In this document: positions 1-6,631 of the stretch, piece after piece
How the letters are laid out: each line of letters opens with the position of its first letter
Numbering within the stretch: the first letter of the stretch is position 1
NCBI GenBank assembly: GCA_002403895.1
Contig: DHIQ01000281.1
Coordinates: forward strand, 27,725-36,086
From: Candidatus Neomicrothrix sp. UBA4742
GTDB taxonomy: Bacteria; Actinomycetota; Acidimicrobiia; Acidimicrobiales; Acidimicrobilacustridaceae
Reading direction: 5' to 3'
DNA: 8,362 nt
Made by a program: the position numbers and the translations under genes
Notes under the pieces: generated by a model
Databases searched by the model: none
What the model was told of the DNA's origin: nothing
Seen by the model: only the letters and a program-made list of their open reading frames with translations

Positions 1-33
1 TTCGGGCTCAAAACGCGGACCCGGAGGATGACG

Positions 34-1557
34 TCACGTTGGCTCGACCGCGGGCGTGCGGCCGGGCCATGAGCGCAGATCGGGCCGCAGCGGCTCGGCC
101 GTCCGGTGCTGCAGGCAGCCGGCCCAGACCCCCGCGCCATAGGCGAGATCGTCGGCGACCCGCAGCGCCAGGTATCGCACCGGGTCCACCGATCGCTCCC
201 CTTGCCACCAGTCCACCAGAGGTGGGATCACGACGGCCGCCACCATCGCCCGGCGGGCGCGCTTCGACACCAGCGCGGCGGCCAGCCCGGCCGGCCACCA
301 CGTCCGGCTCACCGCGGAGGAGAGCGGCCGCCATGCCGCCCACGTCCCCCCACCGGCCAGGCGCAGACCCTCGGCCCAGGGCCGCTCGAGCCCCCGCAGA
401 CGAGCAGGGAGTTGCGCGATAGCGGCGCCGGCCACGACTCCCCCCACCAGGGGAAACCCCGCGGCGGCAAGCCCCCATGCGGTCGCGCTCCACACCGACA
501 CCGACACCGGCGCCAAGGCTCCGGAGTGTCGCTGAGCCAGCGGGGCCGCCGACCTCCCGTAGTCGAACCGCTGGCGGAGCCAGGCGGCGAAGTCGGGACG
601 GGTCGGATGGGTCACCACCACGCTTGGCTCGTAGCGAACCCGGTGGCCGGCCTCGACCAGTCGCCACACCAGGTCCACGTCCTCCCCGAAGGTGAGGTCC
701 TCGTCGAAGCCCCCGAGCGCGTCGATGACCTCGCTCCGCACCACCAGCATGGTGGTCGGTACGTACGCCACCCGGGTGCGGGGGGCGACTCGGGCCTGTG
801 CGGGACCGAGGTCGAGCGGCGAGCGGTCCTGCTCGAACCGGGCCAATCCGTCGAGCCCGTCCTGCTCGTCGAGCCGGTCGCGCCCAGCTCCTCCGCTCGC
901 GACCGCTCGCACCGACCGAGCGACGATGCGAGGAGCGACGGCGGCCACCAGAGGATCGCTGAAGTGGGCCAAGAGGTCTTCGAGCCATCCCGGAGGTGGC
1001 ACCACGTCCACGTCCACGAAGGCCACGACCGGGGTGGTGACGTGGGCCAAGCCGGTATTGCGAGCGGCCCCGGGTCCCCCGTTGACCTCTCGGCGCACCA
1101 GCTTCGCCCCCGCCTCGTCCGTCACCCGAACGATCGATGCCGGCTCGGGCGAACCGTCGTCCACCACAAGCACCCGGGTCGGTCCGGACGGGTCGGCGGC
1201 GAGAGCATCGAGCGTGGTGCGAAGGCTGTCGGCCCGACCGAAGGCGGGGATCACCACGGTCACGTCGTCGACGGTGAACGGCGAAGACTGCCACCGGGGA
1301 TGGGCCAGGCCGCCGTCAAGCAGCCTCCGGACCAAGCGCCGGGCCACCGACGATTGACCAACCGCCTCACCGGCCACGAGGCGGTCGACGAGGGCGGCGC
1401 CGGCGACGGTCAGGCGCACGATGCGGATGGGCGAGCCGCCGATCAGGACCCGCCCCCGGTCGATCCGCCGGACGGACGCGTCGAGCACCAGCCGCATGTC
1501 GGCGGGCACATTGGGGTCCTCGCTCACGTTGAGCCCCATCCCGACCCCGGCCGCCAC
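34..1557 (-). CDS. mftF: Mycofactocin glycosyltransferase MftF (family 2)
   Basis: Family 2 glycosyltransferase that, in the studied mycobacterial pathway, adds the glucose chain to the processed mycofactocin core. The GTG start at 1557 gives 507 residues and has GGAGG five bases upstream; the frame stays open to an ATG at 1602, but that extension is encoded by a hairpin. Residues about 20-90 form a small N-terminal PqqD/RRE-like domain (VLIGGSPIRIVRLT). The GT-A fold follows: VTVVIP near 99, DDGS at 133-136, NGGPGAARNTG at 159-169, a DxD-type DVD at 182-184 and GEDVDL at 291-296. Hydrophobic stretches after about residue 350 suggest membrane association. The C-terminal DDLAYGAGVW block matches my memory of mycobacterial MftF. 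Length is close to the roughly 470 residues of the mycobacterial protein. It is the last gene in the transcription direction, about 5 kb from mftE. Identity is confident; the start is probable. Confidence 0.93.
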   Translation of the reverse strand: MAAGVGMGLNVSEDPNVPADMRLVLDASVRRIDRGRVLIGGSPIRIVRLTVAGAALVDRLVAGEAVGQSSVARRLVRRLLDGGLAHPRWQSSPFTVDDVTVVIPAFGRADSLRTTLDALAADPSGPTRVLVVDDGSPEPASIVRVTDEAGAKLVRREVNGGPGAARNTGLAHVTTPVVAFVDVDVVPPPGWLEDLLAHFSDPLVAAVAPRIVARSVRAVASGGAGRDRLDEQDGLDGLARFEQDRSPLDLGPAQARVAPRTRVAYVPTTMLVVRSEVIDALGGFDEDLTFGEDVDLVWRLVEAGHRVRYEPSVVVTHPTRPDFAAWLRQRFDYGRSAAPLAQRHSGALAPVSVSVWSATAWGLAAAGFPLVGGVVAGAAIAQLPARLRGLERPWAEGLRLAGGGTWAAWRPLSSAVSRTWWPAGLAAALVSKRARRAMVAAVVIPPLVDWWQGERSVDPVRYLALRVADDLAYGAGVWAGCLQHRTAEPLRPDLRSWPGRTPAVEPT

Positions 1558-1562
1558 CCTGT

Positions 1563-1567
1563 CCTCC
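1563..1567 (-). promoter_or_regulatory. Ribosome binding site that decides the mftF start
   Basis: GGAGG on the minus strand lies five bases before a GTG at 1557-1555. The in-frame ATGs at 1602, 1539 and 1497 lack such a well-spaced site. This favours the GTG start and leaves the hairpin at 1570-1616 untranslated in the leader. Confidence 0.6.
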
Positions 1568-1569
1568 GG

Positions 1570-1616
1570 AAATCTGAAGCCAAAAGCACGATAGAGGTGC
1601 ATTTGGCTTCAGATTT
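1570..1616. repeat. AT-rich near-perfect inverted repeat between the VWA gene and mftF
   Basis: The arms AAATCTGAAGCCAAA (1570-1584) and TTTGGCTTCAGATTT (1602-1616) are perfectly complementary over 15 bp. After one A/A mismatch, GCAC (1586-1589) and GTGC (1597-1600) add four more pairs, leaving a 7-base loop. The arms are about one third GC in a strongly GC-rich window. The element starts 20 bases after the VWA stop codon and ends two bases before the mftF ribosome binding site. It could be an intrinsic-type terminator (the distal arm ends in UUU, with no longer U tract), a leader hairpin controlling mftF, a dyad operator or a small dispersed repeat. The sequence alone does not decide between these. 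Confidence 0.85.
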
Positions 1617-1636
1617 GGTGGAAGGGCCTGAAGGAA

Positions 1637-2539
1637 TCATGGGTCGAGCAGCCGGGCGAAAGCGCCGGGGATGGTGGACGACCCGGCCACCGTCACCCAC
1701 CGGGCACCGGTGGTGCGGCCCAACTCGGCGGCGTCGACGGCAACGTCGTCGGGAGCGATGATGCACAGCTCGTCCAGCGCCAGGGCGGCCCGATGGGGAT
1801 CGGCGCCCGTCGTCGGCCGGCAGTCGGACAACAGAATGGTGACCTTGCGCTGGGCTCGCGAGCGCTCGAGCTGGCCGCGGGCGGTGCGCAGGGCCAGGGC
1901 CAGGTCGGTGGTGCCGTGACCCCGTAACCGCAACACATCGTCGACCACGTCCTCGGCTCGACGCAACGCGTCCTGACTCTTCACCACCACGGCGTCAGAG
2001 GAGAACGCCACCACCGAGTAGTCGTCACCGGCCCGCCAGGCCGACGCCGCCGCCGCCAGCGCGGCTGTGGCCAGACGTTCCCCGGTCATCGAACCGCTGC
2101 GGTCGACGACCAGGCACAGCGCGGTCGATGGACGCCCCCAGGTCGACACCCGCAGCTCGTCGAGCGGGGGGACCGTGCCACCGGCCCGGGCGAGTTGCAG
2201 CGGCTCCAGGCTGGCGTCGAGATCGAGGTCGCCCTCGGCCCGGTCGGCGGGGCGTCGTTCGATGCGCCCGACCCCCGTAGCCCGCGCTGGTCCGGCCCGA
2301 GTCACCTCCAGCACGACGCGCGCCGCCAGGCGCCTCGCCGCCTCGCGCAGCTTCTCGTCGGTGGCGCCGGTGAGGGCCGCCAGCAGCGTCAGGGCACCAT
2401 CGGCGTCGGTGGCCAGGGCCGAGTCGAACGCGCCCTCGTCGAGGACCCCAACCTCGGGCGACACCTCGTCGAAGTGCGGGGCCCGTTCGAGGTCACGGCG
2501 CGACGTCGAGCTGCGCTGCTCCTCATCCAGCCGCTGCAT
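1637..2539 (-). CDS. VWA-domain protein (CoxE-like partner of MoxR ATPase)
   Basis: Predicted cytoplasmic von Willebrand factor A protein of 300 residues that probably works with the adjacent MoxR ATPase. The N-terminal half (about 1-135) is charged and helical without a motif I recognise. The VWA domain covers about 138-300: the metal-ion-dependent adhesion site DRSGS at 146-150, the distal threonine and aspartate in GTTD at 209-212, and LLSD at 237-240. All key MIDAS residues appear intact, so metal-dependent ligand binding is expected. There is no signal peptide or membrane segment. The ATG at 2539 has GAGGG about nine bases upstream. The frame also stays open to a CTG at 2599 that would overlap the MoxR stop as CTGA, adding 20 residues. 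MoxR-VWA pairs in other systems mature or remodel metalloenzymes and protein complexes; the client here is unknown, and the neighbouring alcohol dehydrogenase is one candidate. Confidence 0.85.
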   Translation of the reverse strand: MQRLDEEQRSSTSRRDLERAPHFDEVSPEVGVLDEGAFDSALATDADGALTLLAALTGATDEKLREAARRLAARVVLEVTRAGPARATGVGRIERRPADRAEGDLDLDASLEPLQLARAGGTVPPLDELRVSTWGRPSTALCLVVDRSGSMTGERLATAALAAAASAWRAGDDYSVVAFSSDAVVVKSQDALRRAEDVVDDVLRLRGHGTTDLALALRTARGQLERSRAQRKVTILLSDCRPTTGADPHRAALALDELCIIAPDDVAVDAAELGRTTGARWVTVAGSSTIPGAFARLLDP

Positions 2540-2595
2540 GGCCTCGTCGCCCTCGAGGACCTGGTCGGTGGAGGACGCCCCCTTGGCCAGGGGCG

Positions 2596-3486
2596 TCAGC
2601 CTTTTCCCGAGTCGTCCCCCTCACCCGGCGGGCCGAACACGCCCGCCCACAGCTGGCGGACGATCTCGTCAGCATGATGTTCCCCACCCTCGTACACCCG
2701 GAGGCGCCCGCTCAGCGCGGCCAGCGCCGCGTCGAGCCCGGTCGTGTAGTCACCGAAGGTGGTGTCGCGCAGCAAGGCCAACTCGCCGGCCAGCAGCACC
2801 AGGTCGATCGCCCCCCGCACCGAGGAGCCCACCCGCACACCCGGATGGCTGCGTGTGCCTCGCACCACCTCCACCACCCGGGCGGTGAAGTCGGGATCGG
2901 CGCCGGGGACCTCACGCAGCACCACCCGGGTCTCGGTGTCGGCATCCTGGTAGCCCATCGTGATCCGGCACATGCGGTCGTAGATGGCGGCCGATATGCG
3001 AGCCGTACCCACCGAGTCGAACGGGTTCATAGCTGCCACCAACCGGAACCCATCGGTCGCGCCCACCCGTCCCAACCGGGGGACGTGCAGCTCGGCCTCG
3101 GACATCACCGTGATGAGGACATTGAGCGTCTCCTCTGGAACCCGGTTGATCTCCTCGACGTAGAGCAGGGCCCCGTCGCGCAGCGCGGTGATCAGCGGAC
3201 CGTCAACGAACGCCTCCGGCACGTAGCCGTCGGCCAAGACCTGAGCGGGATCGAACGTCCCCACGAACCGCGACGGGGTCAGCTCGGCGTTGCCTTCCAC
3301 GAAGACGAACTCCGAGCCGGTGGCCTCGGCCAGTGACCGCAAGACCGTCGACTTGCCCGTGCCCGGTGGCCCCTCGAGCAGCACGTGGCGGTCGGCGGCC
3401 AGCGCCGCCACCAGCAACTCGAGTTCGCGACGCCGGCTCACCACCTCGGAGTCGAGGCGGTCGACCAGCGCCCGATCAACCTTCAT
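2596..3486 (-). CDS. MoxR-family AAA+ ATPase
   Basis: AAA+ ATPase of the MoxR group (related to CbbQ/NorQ/CoxD), 296 residues from the ATG at 3486. AGGAG lies about 11 bases upstream. A longer in-frame ATG at 3564 would run into the alcohol dehydrogenase gene and adds sequence unlike the family. Visible motifs are Walker A GPPGTGKS (39-46), a Walker B region LLYVEEINR (107-115) in which the usual Asp-Glu pair is Glu-Glu (111-112), sensor 1 asparagine in AAMNPFD (N154), an arginine-finger-like YDRM (R171) and a sensor 2 arginine near 224. The family usually acts as a hexamer that remodels a client with a VWA partner; the VWA gene follows 56 bp downstream. It begins 40 bp after the alcohol dehydrogenase stop, consistent with one transcript. 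The client is not shown by the sequence. Confidence 0.9.
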   Translation of the reverse strand: MKVDRALVDRLDSEVVSRRRELELLVAALAADRHVLLEGPPGTGKSTVLRSLAEATGSEFVFVEGNAELTPSRFVGTFDPAQVLADGYVPEAFVDGPLITALRDGALLYVEEINRVPEETLNVLITVMSEAELHVPRLGRVGATDGFRLVAAMNPFDSVGTARISAAIYDRMCRITMGYQDADTETRVVLREVPGADPDFTARVVEVVRGTRSHPGVRVGSSVRGAIDLVLLAGELALLRDTTFGDYTTGLDAALAALSGRLRVYEGGEHHADEIVRQLWAGVFGPPGEGDDSGKG

Positions 3487-3526
3487 CGCCGGCGAACGCT
3501 CCTGGTCGACTGGTGGGATCGCGGGA

Positions 3527-4669
3527 TCAGTAGATGATGACGCCGCGGATGTTCTTGCCGTCACGCATGTCCTGGTACCCGTCGTTGATCTGGTCCAGGG
3601 AGTACGTGTTGGTGATGAGCTCGTCGAGCTTGAGCTGACCGCTCTGGTAGAGGCCGAGCAGGCGGGGCACGTCGTAGCGGGGATTGGCCGATCCGAAGAT
3701 GGTGCCGACCAGCTGCTTCTGTTGCATGGCCAGGTCGAACAGGCTGAGCTGCACCTCGGTGGCGGCCATGTTGGCCACCGCGGTGACCACGGCTCGCCCC
3801 CCCTTGGAGATGAGGCCCATGATCGGAGCGATCATGTCGCCCTCGGCAACCCCGGCGGTGAGGATGGCCTTGTCGGCCATGCGCCCCCAGGTGAGCTCAC
3901 CGACCAGCGCGGTGGCCTCTTCGAGGTTGGCGACGGCGTGGGTGGCCCCGAACACCTGAGCTTGCTCCCGCTTGAACTCGACCGGGTCGACGGCGATGAC
4001 GTAGCGGGCGCCGGCCATCGAGGCGCCCTGCACCGCGTTCATGCCCACTCCACCGGTGCCGACCACCACGACGGTCTCTCCCGGCTGCACGTCAGCCGCG
4101 TAGGTGGCGGAGCCCCATCCAGTGGTGACGCCGCAGGCCACCAGGGCCGCCTTGTCGAGGGGGATGTCGGGGGCGATCTTGATGACCGACGCCTTGTTCA
4201 TCACGCTGTGCTCGGCGAAGGTACCGAGGCAGCACATGGTGGCCAGGTCGTCGCCACCGGGCGTGTGGTGACGGGTCGTGCCGTCGAACTGATGGCCCGA
4301 CAGCAGGGTGGCCCCGAGGTCGCAGAGGTTCTGGTGGCCGGTGGAACAGGGCGGGCACACGCCGCACGACGGGATGAACGAAGTGACGACGTGGTCCCCG
4401 ACGGCGAGATCTCCCACGTTGGGACCGACCTCGACGATCTCTCCCCCGCCCTCGTGGCCGGCCACGATGGGGAACTGCTGCCAGCCCATCATCTCGGTGA
4501 TCTCGGCGTCGAGGACCATGTCCCCGGTGACGAGGTGCTCGTCGGAATGGCACATTCCACTAGCCGCGAACTTGACCAGGACCTCACCCTCCTTGGGTGC
4601 GTCCAGCTCGATGTCCTCGACCTTGTAGTCGGTGTGCGGTGCGTACAGGACCGCGGCCTTCGTCTTCAT
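3527..4669 (-). CDS. Zinc-dependent alcohol dehydrogenase, NDMA-dependent (mycofactocin-linked) family
   Basis: Medium-chain zinc alcohol dehydrogenase of 380 residues, which closely resembles the NDMA-dependent actinobacterial family. Its members are reported to hold NAD non-exchangeably and to need an outside acceptor, in vivo probably mycofactocin. Catalytic zinc ligands are C40, H72 and C179, with E73 beside H72. The structural zinc site is complete (C102, C105, C108, C116). The Rossmann motif GTGGVG is at 204-209 and D228 at the end of the next strand points to NAD rather than NADP. The ATG at 4669 has a strong GGGGGAAG ribosome binding site. There is a 140-bp gap upstream, so it may have its own promoter, and MoxR and VWA genes follow closely. 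The substrate is an alcohol or aldehyde that cannot be named from sequence. Confidence 0.92.
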   Translation of the reverse strand: MKTKAAVLYAPHTDYKVEDIELDAPKEGEVLVKFAASGMCHSDEHLVTGDMVLDAEITEMMGWQQFPIVAGHEGGGEIVEVGPNVGDLAVGDHVVTSFIPSCGVCPPCSTGHQNLCDLGATLLSGHQFDGTTRHHTPGGDDLATMCCLGTFAEHSVMNKASVIKIAPDIPLDKAALVACGVTTGWGSATYAADVQPGETVVVVGTGGVGMNAVQGASMAGARYVIAVDPVEFKREQAQVFGATHAVANLEEATALVGELTWGRMADKAILTAGVAEGDMIAPIMGLISKGGRAVVTAVANMAATEVQLSLFDLAMQQKQLVGTIFGSANPRYDVPRLLGLYQSGQLKLDELITNTYSLDQINDGYQDMRDGKNIRGVIIY

Positions 4670-4809
4670 ACTTCCCCCTGATGTACAGACATCGAGTCGG
4701 TCGAACTACTCGTCGGTCGTGACGCCGACGGCCCGGTCACCCTAACGCTCTGGTTCGTGCCTCACCACACGAAGGGTCGGCCCCACCCGCTTCCTCGTCA
4801 CTCCTGCGA
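4670..4809. other. 140-bp intergenic region upstream of the alcohol dehydrogenase
   Basis: This is the largest gap between genes and probably holds the end of the membrane-protein transcript and a promoter for the alcohol dehydrogenase. A 6-bp inverted repeat TTCGTG/CACGAA (4754-4759 and 4768-4773, 8-base loop) could form a weak hairpin past the membrane-protein stop. A short dyad GATGT-ACAG-ACATC (4680-4693) lies just upstream of the dehydrogenase ribosome binding site and could be an operator. I see no convincing -35/-10 pair. No RNA gene or coding region is supported here. Confidence 0.4.
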
Positions 4810-4820
4810 TCACTCCTGCG
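4798..4820. repeat. 12-bp tandem duplication at the 3' end of the membrane-protein gene
   Basis: TCACTCCTGCG occurs at 4798-4808 and again at 4810-4820, with a 12-base period. On the coding strand the gene's last codons CAG GAG TGA are followed in frame by TCG CAG GAG TGA, so the stop region has been duplicated and a second in-frame stop follows. It is probably a replication-slippage product with no functional effect. Confidence 0.8.
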
Positions 4821-5640
4821 CCGAGGACACCAGGGTGAGCGCCACTGCGGCCGCGAGCGTCACCGCGAAGGACACGGCAGCTAGCGGGGCCAGACCCGAT
4901 TGGGCGTGATCGCCGAGCACGGCCAGGCCCACCAGCGACGGGGCGAGAGTCTCGGCGGCAAACAGACAGGCCGTCGCCACCGTCACCGAGCCCCGCTGCA
5001 GCGCGGCGGCGTAGAACGACAGCCCGAGGATCCCGTAGGCCACCATGGCCCAGCTCAGGGGATCGGTCGCTGCCGCGGCGAGGCTCGACTCGGCTTCCAG
5101 GGCGCGGGCACACAGGGCCGTTCCCCCGAAGGCCAGCCCGGCCAACGCACCGAGGGTGGCCGACGCTCGGGGCGAGCTGAGCCACCGAGGCACGACCACG
5201 CCGGCCACACCCACCACGATGACCCCGATCCACACCGCCACGGCGAAGCCGCCGGAGACGGCGCGCGCCTTGTCGGGGGCCGCCGTCGCCGCGAGACCGA
5301 GGAGGCCGAGCCCCAGCGCCACCAGGATCCACACTTGGCGAGCGGTGGGGCGGATCTTCTCGATGAGCGCGGCGAACAGCACCACAAACCCCATGCTGGC
5401 CGCCACCACGGCCTGCACGGCGAACAGCGGGAGCCGTAACAAGGCAACGAGCGACAACCCCCACCCGACGGCGTCGAGGCCCAGCCCGGCGAGGTACGGC
5501 CCCTGCGTCGCCACCCGAGCCAGCAGTCGAGGATCCAGCCGGTCGCCGGCCGCCACCCGCTTGGCTCCGATGCTCTGCAGCACCGACCCCAGCCCATAGC
5601 AGAGGGCGCTCCCGAGGGCAGCGAGGTAGGCCAGCGGCAT
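4810..5640 (-). CDS. DMT/EamA-like multispanning membrane protein
   Basis: Integral membrane protein of 276 residues, almost wholly hydrophobic, with about nine predicted helices: roughly 3-22, 48-68, 71-93, 102-121, 130-150, 162-180, 195-213, 217-242 and 250-272. The small-residue-rich helices, the length and the internal two-half look fit the drug/metabolite transporter superfamily (EamA-like or the related NIPA-like group). The substrate cannot be predicted. The ATG at 5640 has only a weak ribosome binding site (GTAGGC), 75 bp after the stop of the short-chain dehydrogenase gene. It is in line with the mycofactocin genes, so it might move a substrate or product of the two dehydrogenases; that is inference from position. 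A long overlapping frame spanning 4742-6187 is a shadow of this gene and the next. Confidence 0.8.
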   Translation of the reverse strand: MPLAYLAALGSALCYGLGSVLQSIGAKRVAAGDRLDPRLLARVATQGPYLAGLGLDAVGWGLSLVALLRLPLFAVQAVVAASMGFVVLFAALIEKIRPTARQVWILVALGLGLLGLAATAAPDKARAVSGGFAVAVWIGVIVVGVAGVVVPRWLSSPRASATLGALAGLAFGGTALCARALEAESSLAAAATDPLSWAMVAYGILGLSFYAAALQRGSVTVATACLFAAETLAPSLVGLAVLGDHAQSGLAPLAAVSFAVTLAAAVALTLVSSAQE

Positions 5641-5715
5641 CGCGGGAGCCTACGGCCGTGACGGTCAGGGTCCCGCTGCTTCGGTTGGAGCCGGACAGAT
5701 GCGATCCCACGGGGG

Positions 5716-6531
5716 TCAGGTTGCGGTCATGCCGCCGTCGACCGGCAGCACCGCGCCGGTGACCGCCGATGCGTCGGGCGAGCACAAGGCGACCACGGCG
5801 GCAGCCACCTCCTCGGGCTCGAGCAGTCGACCGATGGCGTGGTGACGGGCGAACTCCTCGACCGAGGCGAGGTCGTAGATGGCGGCGCTGGCGTCGAGCA
5901 TGGCCGTGCGGGTCGACCCCGGGCACACCGCATTGACGGTGATCCCCTCTGGTCCCAGTTCGGCGGCGAGCGCTCGGACCAAGCCCACCACCCCTGACTT
6001 CGCGGCGGTATAGGCCGCCAGTCGGGGCAGTCCCTCCAGCGACGCGGCCGAGGCGATGGCGACGAAGCGTCCTGATCGCGGTTCGGGTCGATCCAGCAGG
6101 TGAGGGATAGTGGCCCGGGCCAGACGCCACACCCCGGTGAGGTTCACCGCAACCATCGAGTCCCACAGCTCGTCGTCGGTCTCCCATCCGGTCGGGCCGC
6201 CGGCGATGGCCCCGGCGGCGGCGACCACTGCGTCAAGGCGCCCGAACCGGGCGACCGCGTCGGCCACCGCACCGGCGAGGGACTGCTGGTCGCGGACGTC
6301 AGCGATAATCCCGAGGGCGGAGCGGGCGCCACCGATCGCGTCACACGCCGCCACGGAGGCGTCGAGATCGGCGGGTCCGGCCATCGAGTAGCCGAGCTTC
6401 TGGTCGCCGTCGGCGACGTCGACCAGCGCCACCCGCCAGCCGCTGCCGGCCATGCGACGGGCCGTGGCGGCCCCGATCCCCCGGGCTCCACCACTGATCA
6501 GCGCCACGGGCCGGTCGTCGCTCTCGCTCAT
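5716..6531 (-). CDS. Mycofactocin-coupled short-chain dehydrogenase/reductase
   Basis: Classical SDR of 271 residues, Rossmann fold throughout. The nucleotide-binding glycine motif is SGGARGIG (13-20) and D38 after strand 2 favours NAD. The AAAG stretch (105-108) stands where NNAG is usual. Catalytic residues are N130, S161, Y174 and K178 (YTAAK). After D38 there is an insertion (about 40-58, including GYSMAGPADLD) typical of the mycofactocin-coupled SDR subfamilies, in which it is thought to help trap NAD so that hydride passes to mycofactocin. The C-terminal VTGAVLPVDGGMTAT is the standard SDR ending. The ATG at 6531 has GAGAGG seven bases upstream. It lies between mftE and the membrane-protein gene, which supports the mycofactocin assignment. 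The alcohol substrate is unknown. Confidence 0.9.
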   Translation of the reverse strand: MSESDDRPVALISGGARGIGAATARRMAGSGWRVALVDVADGDQKLGYSMAGPADLDASVAACDAIGGARSALGIIADVRDQQSLAGAVADAVARFGRLDAVVAAAGAIAGGPTGWETDDELWDSMVAVNLTGVWRLARATIPHLLDRPEPRSGRFVAIASAASLEGLPRLAAYTAAKSGVVGLVRALAAELGPEGITVNAVCPGSTRTAMLDASAAIYDLASVEEFARHHAIGRLLEPEEVAAAVVALCSPDASAVTGAVLPVDGGMTAT

Positions 6532-6548
6532 GTTCGAACCTCTCGCAC

Positions 6549-6591
6549 CTTGCGTGCCACGGCAGCGGAAACCGCCACCCTGCCACGCAAG
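6549..6591. repeat. Imperfect 20-bp hairpin upstream of the SDR gene
   Basis: The outer arms CTTGCGTG (6549-6556) and CACGCAAG (6584-6591) pair perfectly. The inner stem continues to CGG-AAA-CCG at 6566-6574, giving 16 of 20 pairs around a 3-base loop centred on 6570. It lies between mftE and the SDR gene, about five bases upstream of the SDR ribosome binding site. It has no U tract, so a leader hairpin or a regulator-binding dyad is as likely as a terminator. Confidence 0.6.
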
Positions 6592-6608
6592 ACCGCGGGG
6601 GACGCGGT
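6592..6608 (-). terminator. Possible terminator hairpin after mftE
   Basis: ACCGCG (6592-6597) pairs with CGCGGT (6603-6608) around a 5-base loop. Read on the minus strand, it comes 23 bases after the mftE stop codon and is followed by TCTTG, which is only a poor U tract. It adjoins the larger hairpin at 6549-6591, so the two could form a transcript boundary or a processing site between mftE and the SDR gene. Confidence 0.35.
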
Positions 6609-6631
6609 TTGCAGGCTCCTCGGGATCACCG

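Noticed and set aside
29..36. Perfect palindrome TGACGTCA over the mftF stop codon
   Set aside because: Only 8 bp; expected by chance in a window of this size and composition.
8..1294. Minus-strand open frame of 428 codons within mftF
   Set aside because: Alternative frame of mftF, Arg/Gly-rich, without a motif.
106..1761. Long plus-strand open frame of 551 codons opposite mftF
   Set aside because: Antisense to a confidently identified glycosyltransferase; low-complexity Arg/Pro/His-rich composition typical of GC-rich shadow frames.
3487..3564. Longer MoxR start at 3564
   Set aside because: Overlaps the end of the dehydrogenase gene by 38 bases and adds non-family sequence; ATG at 3486 has a ribosome binding site and begins family-like sequence.
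3290..4681. Plus-strand open frame of 463 codons opposite the alcohol dehydrogenase and MoxR start
   Set aside because: Antisense to a dehydrogenase with all zinc and NAD residues; His/Gly/Asp-rich shadow with no recognisable domain.
4719..4740. GTGAC/GTCAC inverted repeat with 12-base loop
   Set aside because: Five-base arms with a long loop; not above chance.
4742..4816. Tiny GTG-start frame (about 24 codons) overlapping the membrane-protein stop as GTGA
   Set aside because: Too short, no recognisable features, and its start is created by the tandem duplication.
4742..6187. Minus-strand open frame of 481 codons across the membrane protein and SDR
   Set aside because: Runs out of frame across two genes with clear protein signatures; Arg/Gly-rich composition.
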